Shown here in pieces: positions 1 to 12,669 of a DNA stretch of 64,000 nt. A program made the translations under genes and the position numbers. Source of the stretch: Macrotis lagotis (taxonomy: Eukaryota; Chordata; Mammalia; Peramelemorphia; Peramelidae); assembly GCF_037893015.1 (NCBI RefSeq), contig NC_133665.1, positions 99,557,637 through 99,621,636 on the forward strand, in the 5' to 3' direction. The notes below the pieces were generated by a model, which ran no database searches, was not told the origin of the DNA, and was given only the letters and a program-made list of their open reading frames with translations. Numbering within the stretch: the stretch's first letter is position 1; each line of letters starts with the position of its first letter.

Positions 1-261
1 TCCTTGATTGCAGGAAATGGAACTTGGGTCTTCTGATTCCAAACCCAGGGTGCTTTGCATCATCTTGGAGACCTAGAAGAGAACTATGACAGAAGAGATT
101 AAAAGTCAATCTAAGCAGGTACCAATTCTACTCTGCCCGAATGCCTGCAAAAGATCTCCCTAGTCCAAGGGTGACTGGCAGTATTATCAATTGATCTAGA
201 TAGGCTCAAGTGGAAGCAGGTGTCAGCACAGGGAGAGGAAAAATACTGGACTTAAAATGAG

Positions 262-450
262 AAAGCCTAGGTTCAGATGCATGCCCTGCTAGTTGCAGTT
301 ATGTGACCTTGGACAAGTCATTTAATTTTCCTAAATGTTGGTTTTCTCATCTGAAAATGGAAATGATAATACCTGCACTCATTATCTTATAGGAATGTTG
401 TGTGAAAAGTGCTTTGTGTATATTAATGTGCCTGGAAAATGTGAGTTGGT
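262..450 (+). repeat. MIR-like SINE, old copy
   Basis: A core-SINE style segment: GTGACCTTGGACAAGTCATT is followed by a CTCATCTGAAAATGGAAATG stretch, as in MIR-family SINEs. It is strongly diverged with uncertain borders. The short ORFs across it are not genes. Confidence 0.6.
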
Positions 451-839
451 CTCAGTTACTGATGCTGTCAGCAGGAAGAACAAATGGGGAAGCCAGTTTG
501 CAATCCATGCATTATTTGAGTTATTTAAACACCAGTTCCTGGTCCTCAGCAAGGATTGGTTCTCTTGTTCATAAATAGAGGCTGTGGAATTCTGTCTGCT
601 TAGCAACAGGACAGAGAAAATTATCAAGGGCTTTCTATAGGGAACAACAAGAGATTGAGGAAGCTGTACAGAAGGTGGAAATGGCAGTACAGATTTAATA
701 AATTTTTGCTATGTTGGAGGATATAAAGTTGGAAGGAAATGTTAAATCATTTGGTCAACCCTACCCCATCACTCACCTTTCATTTTTTTGACTACCCCAG
801 AGAAGGGTAGTCATTCATCAATGTTTATTCACTGGCATG

Positions 840-1062
840 GATGGAATTGGAGTCAAGGTAGACTTAAGTTCATATCCATCCTCAGATACTGTCTAACTTT
901 GGGCAAGTCACTTAACCACTTCATGCTTCAGTTTCCTCACCTGTAAAATGGGAGAAAGAATAGTATCTACCTCCCAGGGCTATTGTGAAGATTAGATGAG
1001 ACAATATATGTAAAATACTTTGTCAAACTTACAGCACTATTTTATAAATGCTGGCTAAAATT
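840..1062 (+). repeat. MIR-like SINE, old copy
   Basis: It contains GGGCAAGTCACTTAACCACT, then CCTCACCTGTAAAATGGG, then a tail resembling GTAAAATACTTTGTCAAAC. These are the ordered landmarks of MIR/core-SINE elements. Borders are approximate. Confidence 0.65.
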
Positions 1063-1908
1063 ATTGTTCCTATTATTATTATTCCTAGGACTCAAATATA
1101 GATTCTTTGACTTTAATTAAAGCCCTCTTTCTGTTAAGTATACTACTTCCCTAGATAGTGATTAAAAGAGGCACAAAACCTTGGATTTTTCTTGCTGCAA
1201 TGCTCATTATCAGTCAATGTGGGGTCTATCTTTGGATTAGTACCTCCAAGTTTAAATAGATGTACACAATACCTTGAAGTCCTGGATCTTTCTTTATTCT
1301 CTTTCAAATAGGTCATCTTTGGTTCAGAGGTTTGTTTGTCACAAAACCTTGTCTCCCCAGTGCCTACAGAGAAGGGGGGAAAAACCTCTTTATCTTGTAT
1401 CCTTAGCCTGATATTCAAGACTGTTTACCATATAACCTTCTTCAGTCATTCCTACTAGATAACCTCAGTACATATTTCAGAAGATTCATGACATTTTTTG
1501 ATATGAGAAATCCCTCATGGACATAGTTTGAAGCCCCTCAGCACCTCAATAGATGAGTTATATGGCAAGACAAAACAAAGACACCAAAAAAAAACCCCAA
1601 AGAAAAGCCCCTCACTTCTCTTGCTGTATGTTTCTGTGTATTGGCTATCTTGGTATATGGATGACAGACAAAATGTTCATTGCCTTTGAAATATAAGAGT
1701 TGGCAAACAATTGCTCTGGCCTCAATGTTACAATTATAAGGTTGTCACTGAGATATAGAGATAGAAAAATAGAAGATCTAAAGTCACTGAAAAGTGAAAG
1801 AATTTGAGTACTCCTTTTGGGATTTTAAAACTGCTCAGGATTTTATTACAAATATAGCAAAGCAAACAAGTTAAAAAAGCAGGCTAGGTCAAGTTTGAGT
1901 GAGAGTGT

Positions 1909-1910
<2 letters not shown>
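1063..1910. other. Gene-free stretch
   Basis: AT-rich intergenic sequence. I see no splice-bounded conserved coding segment and no recognisable repeat. The short ORFs show no family resemblance. Confidence 0.5.

Positions 1911-1968
<58 letters not shown>
1911..1968. repeat. (GA)n microsatellite
   Basis: About 29 uninterrupted GA units. The Ser/Leu-rich reverse-strand ORF over it is a repeat artefact. Confidence 0.95.
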
Positions 1969-1971
<3 letters not shown>

Positions 1972-3253
1972 AGAAGGAGAGAGAAAAAAGGCCAGGCAGC
2001 CATGAGGCTTGGCTTAATCTGGCCACATGGCATAGGGGAGGCCCATGGTGCTCCATGTAGCTAAGAAAGAGCATGAGAAAAACTCATCTTGCTGGGTGGA
2101 AGTTAGAGTTAAAGAAGACAAAGAAGCAAGAAGGGATGGTGCTTCCTATTAAATACCCTTCTGTAGCAGGTTAGACAAGGGGCAGTGCTTGGGGAGTGGT
2201 CTTGTACCTTGAGCCAGGTATCTTCCAATGGCAAGCTCTGTACTGGTCCTTCTTGTCCCAAGGTGCACGACCCCCAAGTTCAACATGTCATTTCCTGTCA
2301 TACCAGTATCTATGGTCAAGGTTAGGTGAAGGGGAAAATGGGAGACAGGATACAATCAACAGGGGTCAGTTTACATCTCAGGAGTAGCCTTCCACAATTA
2401 AGATTTTAACAGCTCTCTGTATCAAGAATCTTTCCTCCTGGCTTCTTGGTTAGATCCTTCTCTCTTGGTCATCTGCCAATTGGTAGAAACCAAAAACAGG
2501 GACTGGACTTTGCTACCCTCCAGAAGACAAGACAGTGGGACTGACCTAGGAGATAGAATCCAATTGGAGAACCCAAGGCGAAAAACACCACTTATTGACC
2601 TGGAGCACCTGAACCCCAAAACCAATTTCATCTCACAAAGATTCATTAGCAGGGAGCTCCTGAGATTCCCTACCAGGGCCTGGCAGAATGGGAGGGGATG
2701 TGGAGAAATGGTCCTGTGTTTTTGTAGATGTTCCTTCTGTTACCCTTCTTCTCATATACACATCATCTTCAACATGCACATAAGCAGCCTCCCAACTTCT
2801 CTTCAACCTCTTTTCTAATACTGGACACAAAATTCAAAGAAAAGGTTAACTATAGGTGTAGCATGGCCCAGGAAGGCATTGGTAAGATTTGAAGGGGTAC
2901 CAATGCCTATGCCCTTGTCCTTCACATTGTAGGGTCAGTCTCACTGTCCTCTTCCAAGGTAGAATCTTCATCTGCCTATCCATTTTCACTTAAAAAACTA
3001 GGAAGTAAAGATTTAGATCCTTTCTCCCAGGAAGCTAGAACAGCCTTGGCCCTTCCTTTGTTCCAATATACCCACAGCTCTTAAAGAAAGAACATTTCTC
3101 ATTTTGTTCTCCCCAGGACCATTCCTCTTATTGACCATTAGTGTGTAGTTGACTAGGTTCTAGTAAAAAGATAGGGAGACAAGTGTTGCTATCACACAAG
3201 AAATGGGATGTAAAGAGTCTAACTGAGAGTTAATGAGGCAGAAAAAAGCATAT
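1969..3253. other. Gene-free stretch
   Basis: Intergenic sequence with no recognised gene. Overlapping ORFs on both strands at 2.4-2.8 kb lack any conserved domain. Confidence 0.45.
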
Positions 3254-3360
3254 GGGGGTGGCTAGGTGGCACAGTGGATAGAACACTGGCCCTGGAGTCA
3301 GAAGTACCTCAGTTCAAATCTGACCTCAGACGCTTAATAATTACCTAGCTGTGTGGCCTG
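3254..3360 (+). repeat. tRNA-like marsupial SINE, 3'-truncated
   Basis: GGGTGGCTAGGTGGCACAG, then ACCTCAGTTCAAATCTGACC (box-B-like), then TTAATAATTACCTAGCTGTG. This is the same family as about ten other copies here. It loses similarity after TGTGGCCTG and has no A-tail. Confidence 0.85.
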
Positions 3361-3570
3361 AATGTCCTGCTGTTGGCCAGTGAAGCCACCCCATATAGGG
3401 TCTGCACCAGCCGAGCCTAAGCTATCAGGATGTCTTCTTTACGGTCATTCACCTGTACAACTAGAGGGTACAGAGAATATCTTCCAGCTTCTTCTGGCTC
3501 ACCTCTTTCTAGCCAGATGAGCTCTTTCTCTCCCCACCAGAGGAAAGATCCTGCATTCTTAGCTTCCATT

Positions 3571-3597
3571 CCCCGCCCCCCCCCCCCCCCGCCCCCA
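3571..3597. repeat. C-rich homopolymer tract
   Basis: A near-pure run of C broken by two Gs. The proline-rich ORF across it is an artefact. Confidence 0.9.
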
Positions 3598-3599
3598 GT

Positions 3600-5400
3600 T
3601 TTACTCCTCCTTCAAAATTAGCTTCAGGGTCTTGCTTGAAAGAATTCTGTCTTAGAGTTTCAAGAACATTTATCTCTTAGCCCCTTGGGATACAACCTTT
3701 GCCCTTAATTGTGGAATTTACTCTCTCATACCCTAGGACAAGAAAAAGATGAAAGACTAAAACTGAATTGCCATCCCCAATTAGTCTCAGGCTCAACCCA
3801 TTAAAAGATCGATAATAAAGAGCTTCAGCCATTTGTCCTTGGTTCATCAAAACTAGGCAATACATCAACAGTCAGAATATACAGTGTTTCACATCCATAG
3901 TTCCCAACCAGAAGAGAGGGAAATACCTTTTTCCATTTCTTCCAAGTTTAGTCATTTGTATTCATGTAGTTTTCAGGTTTTTATATTCTCATTTATATTT
4001 TTATAATCAATTTTCATAAAGTTTTCCTTGTTATGGTTACTTCAGTCTCTATCAGTCCACAAAAGTCTTCTCATAATTTTCTGAATTCTTTATATTCTTC
4101 ATTTCTTGTCATGGCAATTTTTCATTATATCTATAACCATGTGCCACAGTTTATATAACCATTCTCTGCCCAATGAGTATTTTGTTGTTACCAATCTTTG
4201 CCACTACATAAAATGATGTTATGATGATTTTAGATAATAAAGATAACATCTTAATTATCTTTGGCCTTCTTGGAGTTTATGTCTAGCAATATTATAGTTA
4301 CCCTTTCAAACTTATATGAGATTCTTATTGTAAGATCTTTATCCAATGACTAAACACTTGATATACTATCGTAGAAAATGAATCACATCCATCTTGAGAT
4401 TTTTACTCTAAATGAAATCAGAAAATATAAGAACCTCATTGCTCAATGGAAGATGATCCAGGTTTTCTTAGAAAGGCAAATAAAAGAACCTGTAGATTTG
4501 GGTACATCATACAGGAAATAAATATCATGATATATTTGGCCATTTTGCAATTTTGCAATCAGAGCTCATGCTGAGAATGAACAAAAAAATAACAACCATG
4601 AAGAAAATCACAATCTAAGCTTCAATGTCCATTGCAAAAAAGATGAAAAAGTTGAGAAATTCTATGTAGAACTTGATCAGATCCTCCAAACCATTTTCTA
4701 CATATATTTTGATGCCTGGTGACATACATGTGGAAAAGTAGGCTCGGGGAGGAGGATGAAAAAAATGCTAAAGAGGCTGGTTCAGGACTGAGAAATGAAA
4801 GAAGCCAAAGTTTTGCATAGAAACTGCATAGAAGTCTCATCAATGTATGGTAAAAATAGTCCAGAGAGAAATGGAAGACCTTGGACATGATGAGCAACTC
4901 ATAACCTCAGAAGAAGTAAAACTGACAATAGCTTAACAGCAAGAAAAACAAGAAACCAGCAGTTTTCAGCTCCCTAACCAGTGCAGCCTTCATAAACTAT
5001 GGAATTTTTTATCACAATGCCTACTCATATACTGGTTGAATCTCCTTCAATAATTCTAAGGAACTATCCCCTGAAAGGGAGCTTCTCCAAAGCTGTTGGT
5101 TCTAGTCTTCAAACCACTGTGAACTGCCCATTGTCAACTACCAGTTATTAACACCCCAGTAGTATAGCCTAAGCCCAAATTTCATCTAATTCATTAGATT
5201 TCAGATTTCTCTTTTTTAAAATGGCAGTCACAGTAGATGGTGATGGAGAATGGATTGGGGGAGGCATGTCTCCCTGACCAGCCAGCAACTGCTCCAGCTA
5301 TTGCAACTCAAAAATGTACTTGGGCTCTTTACTGAAGCTAGTCATTAGCATCCAAGTACCTTTAACTGAGACAAAAAAAGAGAGAGAAAGAACAAATCAG
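3600..5400. other. Gene-free, unresolved stretch
   Basis: AT-rich sequence with no confident gene. About 4.4-4.95 kb has a faint LINE-like look on the + strand (an EKFYVELDQIL-like reading) that I could not confirm. Confidence 0.35.
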
Positions 5401-5419
5401 TGTCTACAATCAGTGTCTT

Positions 5420-5700
5420 CACCTACTGACAAGAAAATAGAGTCTAGAACTCCTGAGATAAAAGCTGTTGGAATGAGAATTGTGGAGAATACCCTCATGA
5501 TTAAGAATGGGAAAGTACCACCTCAACTAAACCAACTGTGCACATCTCTGGTGTTATAGCAAGGGGTGACAAAGATGTCCCCTCTGCTGCAGCTCAGGTG
5601 GCTCACCAAAAAAATCACCACATCCCTCTACTGAAAAGCATCCTTCTCACAGGACAACACAAAACATTCAGAAGTTTTAAGCAGAAGTACAGGTCTTGCC
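5420..5700 (+). pseudogene. DAP: Processed pseudogene of DAP (death-associated protein 1)
   Basis: Two stretches match the small cytosolic protein DAP (about 102 residues, linked to autophagy and cell-death signalling). The first, near 5455-5485, reads KAVGMRIVE, against KAGGMRIVQ in DAP. The second, near 5538-5610, reads HISGVIARGDKDVPSAAAQV then AHQK, against FISGVIARGDKDFPPAAAQV then AHQK in DAP. Residual similarity to the KHPSPRTQH tail continues in the bases after 5620, out of frame. The spacer between the two blocks is shorter than in DAP, and the blocks lie in different frames. No intron separates them and no splice signals flank them, which fits a retrocopy. The paralogue DAPL1 fits less well, because the VIARGDKD block is specific to DAP. 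It is broken and surely non-coding. Identification is from memory of the human protein. Confidence 0.8.
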
Positions 5701-5759
5701 TCCTTCCTGTCAGTCTGGTTCTTGGGAAAGAACACCTGATTTGAGGTTTGACATTTATA

Positions 5760-7371
5760 GGGCAACAATAGGTGGTCCAATTTTTTTCTGTCTCTATCTC
5801 TGTAAAACAGTTTAAAACAAAGCAAATCAGTAGCTTCCTTTGCCTTACATTTCTTCGTTTACTGCCTGCAAATAGGTCAGATACCCATCTCACTTGAGTC
5901 TCATTTCCCCCATCTAGATTTCTTCCTCAATTCATCTGCAATTTTGCTTAGGGAATATGGTGATGGCTTTAAATGTTAGTCTTGGAAGTTCTAAAGTTGT
6001 CTTTGGTTTGTACAATAAAATTAAACATGATATTAAAGACAGTTTCAAACAAATTTTTGGAAAGGTGAGATCAAAGGAAAAAATGGATCATTTTATAATC
6101 TTGTTTTTATCAGACACTAGTGTCTTGCTATGTAATCCAGGGAATAGGGAAGTTAGTTAAAATTTCATACTGTTCTTTCAATGAATAACCAGAATAGTTA
6201 TTTCCTTTAAGAGTTTTGTTGCTAGAGAATGAGAATCTTAGAGGGATTACACAAAACAAAGCATTTTGCTTTAAGTCACCAGGCTGTTGTATCAGAGAAA
6301 GTCCTGACTTGAGAAATAGGTAAACTTTTGCAATTCTGTAATTACCCTGTTGACTAGACTCTTAGGACCAGCACCCACACTGCAATGGGGGGAAAGTGGA
6401 AGGGACTAGATGGGAGAGGGAAACATACATGGATAATGGTTAGAAATGCTAGTAAGAGGGAACAATAGGTAAAAACCTACTAAGTTTACAAAGAGATCTA
6501 GTTTTGCTCCAAGGATAGAGTAATCCCATTATCAAGAAAAGATAAACACATTCCACTTTTGTTCAAGCAATCTGTTTACAAACCTGACAACTGAGATCTA
6601 ACTTTCCTTTGCTTTAATTACATAATTACTCCCACTAATATTTTAGTGTATGATGTTATTCCAAGTTATTTTGTGTGTGCTTCTTGACATTTGACAATTT
6701 TAAGACCATTGCTGGAGCAATCACTATATTATTTCCTTATTGGAAAATGGGCTCATCCTATTTATTTGCATATAATAATAACTGTCTCAAACAAGACAAT
6801 ATTATGGGGAAAATACTGTCTTGTTAGTTAGGATATGAGCTCTTTTGAAGTCAGTTATTGCTGCAGGTCAGCAATGGTACTATAAGTGGCTATCTACCTG
6901 CAACACCAATCATTTTCATAGAGAATGATTAAATTCACACCTGTCTATTGGTAGAAATACTTGCAACCCTTCCTTGATCAATGTCTCTTAACTCTGTGCC
7001 CAAGAAAGAATAGTCACAGTTTACTCCATTTCATATTTCATATTGTGAGAAAACTTGAAGTGTTTTAGCTCCATATTAACAGCAAGTCAGTTTCCTATGG
7101 CAGTGACACTATTATTATCTATGTTGTTCCATAATGGCAGAAATATTCATGTGAACATTTTCCACCTCTGAAAAACATATATTTTATCATTATTACATGG
7201 TCAGAGCACATACCTAGAGACTTGCAGGTTGATATTCCTATGGAACATGTGTCTAAAAGGCTTAGCATCTCCTCAGAACTTTGTTAAAAAATAAGCATTT
7301 CAAATAGGAAGGAGAGAGTTTTGTACCACTTGGGAAAACAATTGGTAGTGGATTAGATCTAGCACAATCAC
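5760..7371. other. Gene-free stretch
   Basis: AT-rich intergenic DNA. No gene, RNA gene or recent repeat was recognised. Confidence 0.4.
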
Positions 7372-7908
7372 ACCCTTTGCTATAAGAATGGTATAAGAAA
7401 ATTGAGAAATGACTGAACAAGTTGCAATATATGATTATGATGGAGTTCTACTGCACAACAAGAAATGACAAAGAGAGTGGTTTCAGAAAAACATCCTAAG
7501 ATCTATATGAACAGATGGAAAATGAAATGAGAAGTACCAGGAAATTATTGTGCATAGTAACAGCAATGTCATAATGATGATTGACTGTGGTAAACTTGGC
7601 TAATTTGATAAATATAATGATCAAGATAATTACAAAGGACTCATGATGAAAAAATGCTAGCTACCTTCAGAGAGAGAACTGTTGAACTGAATGCAAATAG
7701 AAGCATAACTTTCTCACTTTATTTTTCTTAGGGCATTTTTTAAAATAAGGCTAATATGGAAATATGTTTTGCATGATTTCACATATATTGATCTATGTGA
7801 TATATTGCTTGCTTTCTCAATAACTGGGAAAGGGGGTAGGAGGGAGGGAGAGAATTTGGAACTCAAAATCTAAAAAAATGCAAAAATTAAATTAAAACAT
7901 TAAAAAAA
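7372..7908 (+). mobile_element. L1 3' end, 5'-truncated old copy
   Basis: It carries the landmarks of the marsupial L1 3' end: decayed ORF2 end (AATGACTGAACAAGTTGC), an AATGAAATGAGAAGTACCAG region, GGGGTAGGAGGGAGGG, then GGAACTCAAAATCTAAAAAA and an A-rich tail. It is the mirror image of the antisense L1 end at 17.6 kb. Confidence 0.75.
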
Positions 7909-10114
7909 AGAATAGGAAGTTTCTTCCACCTTGTTTCAAATTTCCACCGAGAAATGGCTGGAAAGTTAGCTTATTGTGTTTCCAGAAATTTAATTTTACC
8001 TCTATCTTAAATATAGCATGTATCCACATATTCTAAATTACTGGAAGAAACTATATAAAATGTTTCTTTTATAATCATTTATGCTTTTCAGTAATAAAAA
8101 TTGTGCCTGCCCTCAAAAAGTAAATAAGTGGCAGTTGGGAAACCACAAAAATCTAATTAAAATTAATATTTGAAGTTTAGAAACACATAATATCAGAATA
8201 AAAAGGAAATAAAAATAACTTCTCCTTTGAAATTCAGGAATTGAAAGAAGCACTCTATGGGCAATTCAAATCCTGACTCTCCCACCCCTTTCCTGCCCTG
8301 AAGTCAATCCTTTTTATAATTTGTTACGACAGACCTGCAAAACATCAGATAAAATTGAGACACTGTCATAGAGCTATAATAGTACTAGCAGTCATATCAA
8401 ATTCTTGTTATTTCCAGTATCATTTAAGCAATGAACATTGCTGATGTTTTACAAAGGGATTTTACTGAAAAGATAGAATAAGACCAGGAGTTATAAAATA
8501 TCCCCTTCTCTGAACATTCTCCCTAATATTATCTTGATCTCTGAGAAGAGTTTTGTTGAAACAAAACATCTAAACTACCCTGTTCATTTCCAAATGCAGG
8601 ATTGTTGATGGATGAGTCTGTTTCTGCAACCACATCACTTCTCTGCATCTCACCCATGTTCAGCTTCCTGCAATTACTCCTAGTCTTCTGGCACCTGCCA
8701 TTTCAACCACTGGAAGCTGAAATTAAAAAGGAAAAAGAACAAGAGACCCATATTCACTGGCTAACTTTCAGTTTGGGTATGGAGGTACTAAGACTTTTTC
8801 ATTCCAGAGGTTTATTAGCATCCCTCTCAAAAAACAAAACAAAACAAAACAACAAAACAAAAACAGGCAGAAAAGAACAAGAGACTTGTTTTGGCTAACT
8901 AGTGTTTTTTGAAAGCACTCCATTTCCAACTCAATAACCAATTAAAAGTGGAGCTCTTCACCATATTGTTAGTGGGCAGGAACCAGTTATAGAATGTCAG
9001 CATATGCTTCAAAAAATTTGTGGGGATTGCACCAGCTATGCACAGTCATAAGGACTGGGCTTACCTAATCCCCTAATTATACCATTAAAACATAGTGGAA
9101 GAGAAAAGAAGTTTGAAGAAAATTAGGCAAGATAGAATCAAATCAGATGATAGTAAGAGCATTTATACATGAAACTAGCAGATGGGCAGCAAATGTGTAG
9201 AAGAGATTAGAGGTACCAGCATTTCTATTGTGACCTATTCTTTTCATTAATGATACCAGAAACATAACATTTGGTCTTTAACACCTCAGAACTTTGTTTT
9301 TCGAGAAAGCAGAAGTGACACTTAAAAATGAAAAAAAGCAGAAACTTGATAAAAAGCTCACAGAAGAAATATTTGTTATAGGCAAAGTTTTTCAAGACAT
9401 CCGAAAGGGGGAAATAAACCACACAACTGAAAAAAATCATAGACATTAAAAAAGAAAAAATATGACAGCCAACAATAATTAATAATTAATTATTCTCACC
9501 TCTATAACATTTTTATGGAAATGATCTTCACATTATTTCAAGGATATCCTTGAAAAGACAAAATGGGAACAATCTGTTTTTGCTATTGCAGATTTTCTAC
9601 AACAAATCACATCTTATGGTTGTGCTTATTTGTTTTCCTGAGACTTGGTAGAATAGGAAACCTGTTTGGAAGCTGACTTTTGAAGAGAATATTTTTAGTT
9701 ATTTGAAGGGAATAACCAAAATGGAAAAAAGATAATCAAAAGTGGGGTAAGTATACATTAAGGAGGTAAATTCACATGGAACAATCCAAGGAATGGAAAA
9801 GGGAAACAAGGAGGAGAACATCAGTGGGGTGGATGATTATCAAAGGAAAAAGCAGAAACTACATTATAATAGGAGTATACCACAAACCACTTGGGCAGAA
9901 AGAGAAAATAGATGAAGTGTTCAGGTGACTTGTCACAGAGGCATGATATAGAAATGATGGAGGACTTCAATTAACTGGATGCTTGCTCTCTGCCCCCAAA
10001 TAATAGTTTATTGGTTTGCTGTTTAGGTTCATTGCTGGAACTAAAAAGTGTTTTCAGAAGAATTAAGATAAACTGGTTAATATTTAAAATAATAGGTCCA
10101 TTTATTTGATACAT
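7909..10114. other. Gene-free stretch
   Basis: AT-rich, with no recognised gene. It includes a short CAAAA-type repeat at about 8829-8862. Confidence 0.4.
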
Positions 10115-10400
10115 TTAAGAAATCCTCTTATCTCCTCATTGGTGAGAATCAGATCTGTTCTCTCTGGTTGTTTCATTCACTTTTTAATGGATGACCTTAT
10201 TAAGTTTTTTAAAAAAATTTTTCAGAGTGGCATCTCTTTATATACACCACACAGAATAGACATGCAAAAATCCAGGGATGCAGGACTTTATTTATAAAGA
10301 AGGTCATTGTGAGCTGAACACAGATGTTGTGAAGCAGAAAAAACAGACATATGAATGAACAGAGGTCTGTTGTAGCCCTGGCTTTTCCATACATACTCCT
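10115..10400 (-). repeat. Left arm of an inverted repeat pair (possible solo LTR)
   Basis: Its reverse complement matches 12395-12665 closely, roughly 85% or better by eye. Shared blocks include GGTGAGAATCAGATCTGTTC, ATCCAGGGATGCAGGA and AACAGAGGTCTGTTGTAG. Read on the minus strand it has TATAAATAAAGTCCTGCATC, which resembles an LTR promoter/poly(A) region. This is suggestive only. No internal viral gene lies between the arms. Confidence 0.6.
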
Positions 10401-10526
10401 GTACATACATAAGAAATCAGAATTTCCTAACTAGAGACACATGATGGGACACAGACATAGAAGCAACAAAGGAAGGACCAATTGTTACCTCCAAACTAGG
10501 GAAGTTAGGGGTTAGGAATGAGGTTA

Positions 10527-10687
10527 TGGGGGTGGCTAGGTGGCGCAGTAGATAGAGCACCGGCCCTGGAGTCAGGAGTACCTGAGTTCAAATCCAGCCT
10601 CAGACACTTAATAATTACCTAGCTGTGTGTCCTTGGGCAAGCCACTTAACCCCATTGCCTTGCAAAAAAAAAAATATATATATATAT
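10527..10687 (+). repeat. tRNA-like marsupial SINE, full-length with TSD
   Basis: Full consensus from GGGTGGCTAGGTGGCGCAG to CCATTGCCTTGCAAAA and an A/TA tail. It is flanked by a perfect 13-bp target-site duplication, AGGAATGAGGTTA, at 10514-10526 and 10688-10700. A recent insertion. Confidence 0.95.
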
Positions 10688-10700
10688 AGGAATGAGGTTA

Positions 10701-11570
10701 GGAATGGCACTTTTTAAGTGGACCAGGAAAGGGTAATGAAAAGATACAGCCAGGAATTTTATCATCAAGTCTTAGACTGAATAGTTTACAGGCCATGGCA
10801 GGAGAAAGAAGTCCATTATGGTCTTTTGAGAGTTTGTTGCCCTGAATTGGTACATATTTACATTTAATTCTCACTAGGATTCCAGGCTCTACCTTTGCTC
10901 CATCCTTCAGGACAGCTCAAACAGCTTTGGAATCTGGATTTGAGATGTCCTGCTCAGGCAAATATGACTTTCTAGCCTAACTCAAGGCCTCAGTTGATAC
11001 TGAAGCTTGTTAGTATGAGTTGGTAGAATTTTGAACTTGGTGACATGCCCAAGGCTCCCAAGGGTCCAGGAATCAACTGCTGCTGCTAGCCTTGGGTAGG
11101 AAGGACCCTGGACTGTTGAAACAAGGGTTGTTCAACTCAGTCCTTCATACTGACTCTCTGAGTTTTCTAGGAAATGTACAGGGGACATCAATTATTTAGG
11201 ATTCACCGCCTCCCAAGATACCACCAAGTTCAAGACAAGTTATCTGAAAGCCCAAGGATCATCCCTTTTTTTTTTTAAACCAGGAGAAGATGGAATCTGG
11301 GTAACCCTTCTTGGTTATGACTTTCTTTGAAAGCTCAGATTATTCAAATTTCACCAGTTTAGAGGTCCCTTCAAGGACCTTGAGGCAGTAAACAGAAGCT
11401 GAGGGGAAGCTTGCCTGGGGGGATATTGAATAGAATTCTCTATTATTTCAAAACAGGCACCCATTGTGACTATGGGTGGGATGATGGAAGTAGTTGTAGA
11501 GAGTCTTCCTAAAATAGTCCAGATTTAGGTTAGGTCAGACAGTCAATAGTAAACATTGTGAAAGGAAAAA
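10701..11570. other. Gene-free stretch
   Basis: Unique-looking intergenic sequence between the inverted-repeat arms. No gene recognised. Confidence 0.4.
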
Positions 11571-11919
11571 GGACCCACATGTACAAAAATATTTACAGTG
11601 GCAATATTTGTGGTGGCAAAGAATTGGAAATTGACGGGATGCCTAACATTTGAGGAACATCTCAAGTTGTGATACATGAATATAACAATACTATTGTGCT
11701 CTGAGAAATGATGAATAGCTGGGTTACAGAAAAACTGGAAAGGCTTAAATGAACTGATGCAAGGAGAATATTGTATACAGTATCAGGAACACTATGAATG
11801 ATTTAGCTCTTCTCAATAATACAATGATCTAAGACAACTCCAAAAAACTTAGAAAAACATATCCAGAAAAATAACTGGTAGTGTTTGAAGGCAGAGCAAA
11901 GCATACTATTTTCATTTTT

Positions 11920-12066
11920 TTTAGACTTTTTTCAAGGCAATGGGGTTAAGTGGCTTGCCCAAGGCCACATGGCTAGGTAATTATTAAGTGTTTGAAGTCG
12001 GATTTGAACCCAGGTACTCCTGACTCCAAGGGCAGTGCTCTATTCACTGCGCCACCTAGCCACCCC
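11920..12066 (-). repeat. tRNA-like marsupial SINE inserted in an L1
   Basis: Antisense consensus ending GCGCCACCTAGCCACCCC. The 15-bp duplication ACTATTTTCATTTTT flanks it at 11905-11919 and 12067-12081, so it is younger than the L1. Confidence 0.95.
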
Positions 12067-12163
12067 ACTATTTTCATTTTTAAAAAATTTTTCATGTTTT
12101 TTTTTCTTTTGGCCTATTTTTCTTTTATAGCAAGACTAATAAGGAAATATATTTTATATGATT

Positions 12164-12202
12164 ACATATCTATATCTATCTATCTATCTATCTATATATA
12201 TA
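12164..12202. repeat. (TATC)n/(TA)n microsatellite
   Basis: Tandem TATC units passing into TA units within the L1 tail region. Confidence 0.9.
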
Positions 12203-12394
12203 CATAACCTATGTCAAATATCTTAGGGAGGGGAGAAATAATTGAAAGAAGGAGGGAAAAAGTTTGGAATTCAAAAACTTTTTTAATGAATGCTAAAAAT
12301 TGTCTTTACATGTAATTGGAAAAAAACAAAATACTATTTAAAAAGAAAAAAAAATTGTGAACATTGCTAAGTAACTTCAACACCACAAATAGGT

Positions 12395-12665
12395 TTAGTA
12401 TGTTTGGGAAAACCAGGTCTACAACAGACCTCTGTTCATATGTGTTTTTTCTTCTTCACAGCACTTATATTCAGCTCACAATGACCTTCTGTATAAATAA
12501 AATCCTGCATCCCTGGATTCTTGCATGTTTATTCTGTATTGTGGATATAAAGATTGCCACTCTGAAATTTTTTTTTTAAACCTAATAAGGTCATCCATCA
12601 AAAAAGTGAGTGAAACAACTAGAGAGAACAGATCTGATTCTCACCAGTGAGAAGAAATCTCTTGC
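12395..12665 (+). repeat. Right arm of the inverted repeat pair
   Basis: Reverse complement of 10115-10400. It carries TATAAATAAAATCCTGCATC and ends near ACTAGAGAGAACAGATCTGA. The arms bracket about 2 kb holding two SINEs and an L1 end. Confidence 0.6.
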
Positions 12666-12669
12666 TAGG

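Larger units (their letters stand above)
11571..12352 (+). mobile_element. L1 3' end, 5'-truncated, interrupted by a SINE
   Basis: It begins in the L1 ORF2 end (ACAAAAATATTTACAGTGGC, GTGGTGGCAAAGAATTGG), passes AAATGAACTGATGCAAGGAG and ends in GGAATTCAAAAACTTTTTTA plus an A-rich tail. An antisense SINE (11920-12066) splits it. A short flanking ATTGTGAA-like match may be its target duplication. Confidence 0.8.

Noticed and set aside
4380-4950. Possible RTE endonuclease fragment (EKFYVELDQIL-like)
   Set aside because: The resemblance is short and without supporting motifs around it. I left the stretch unassigned.
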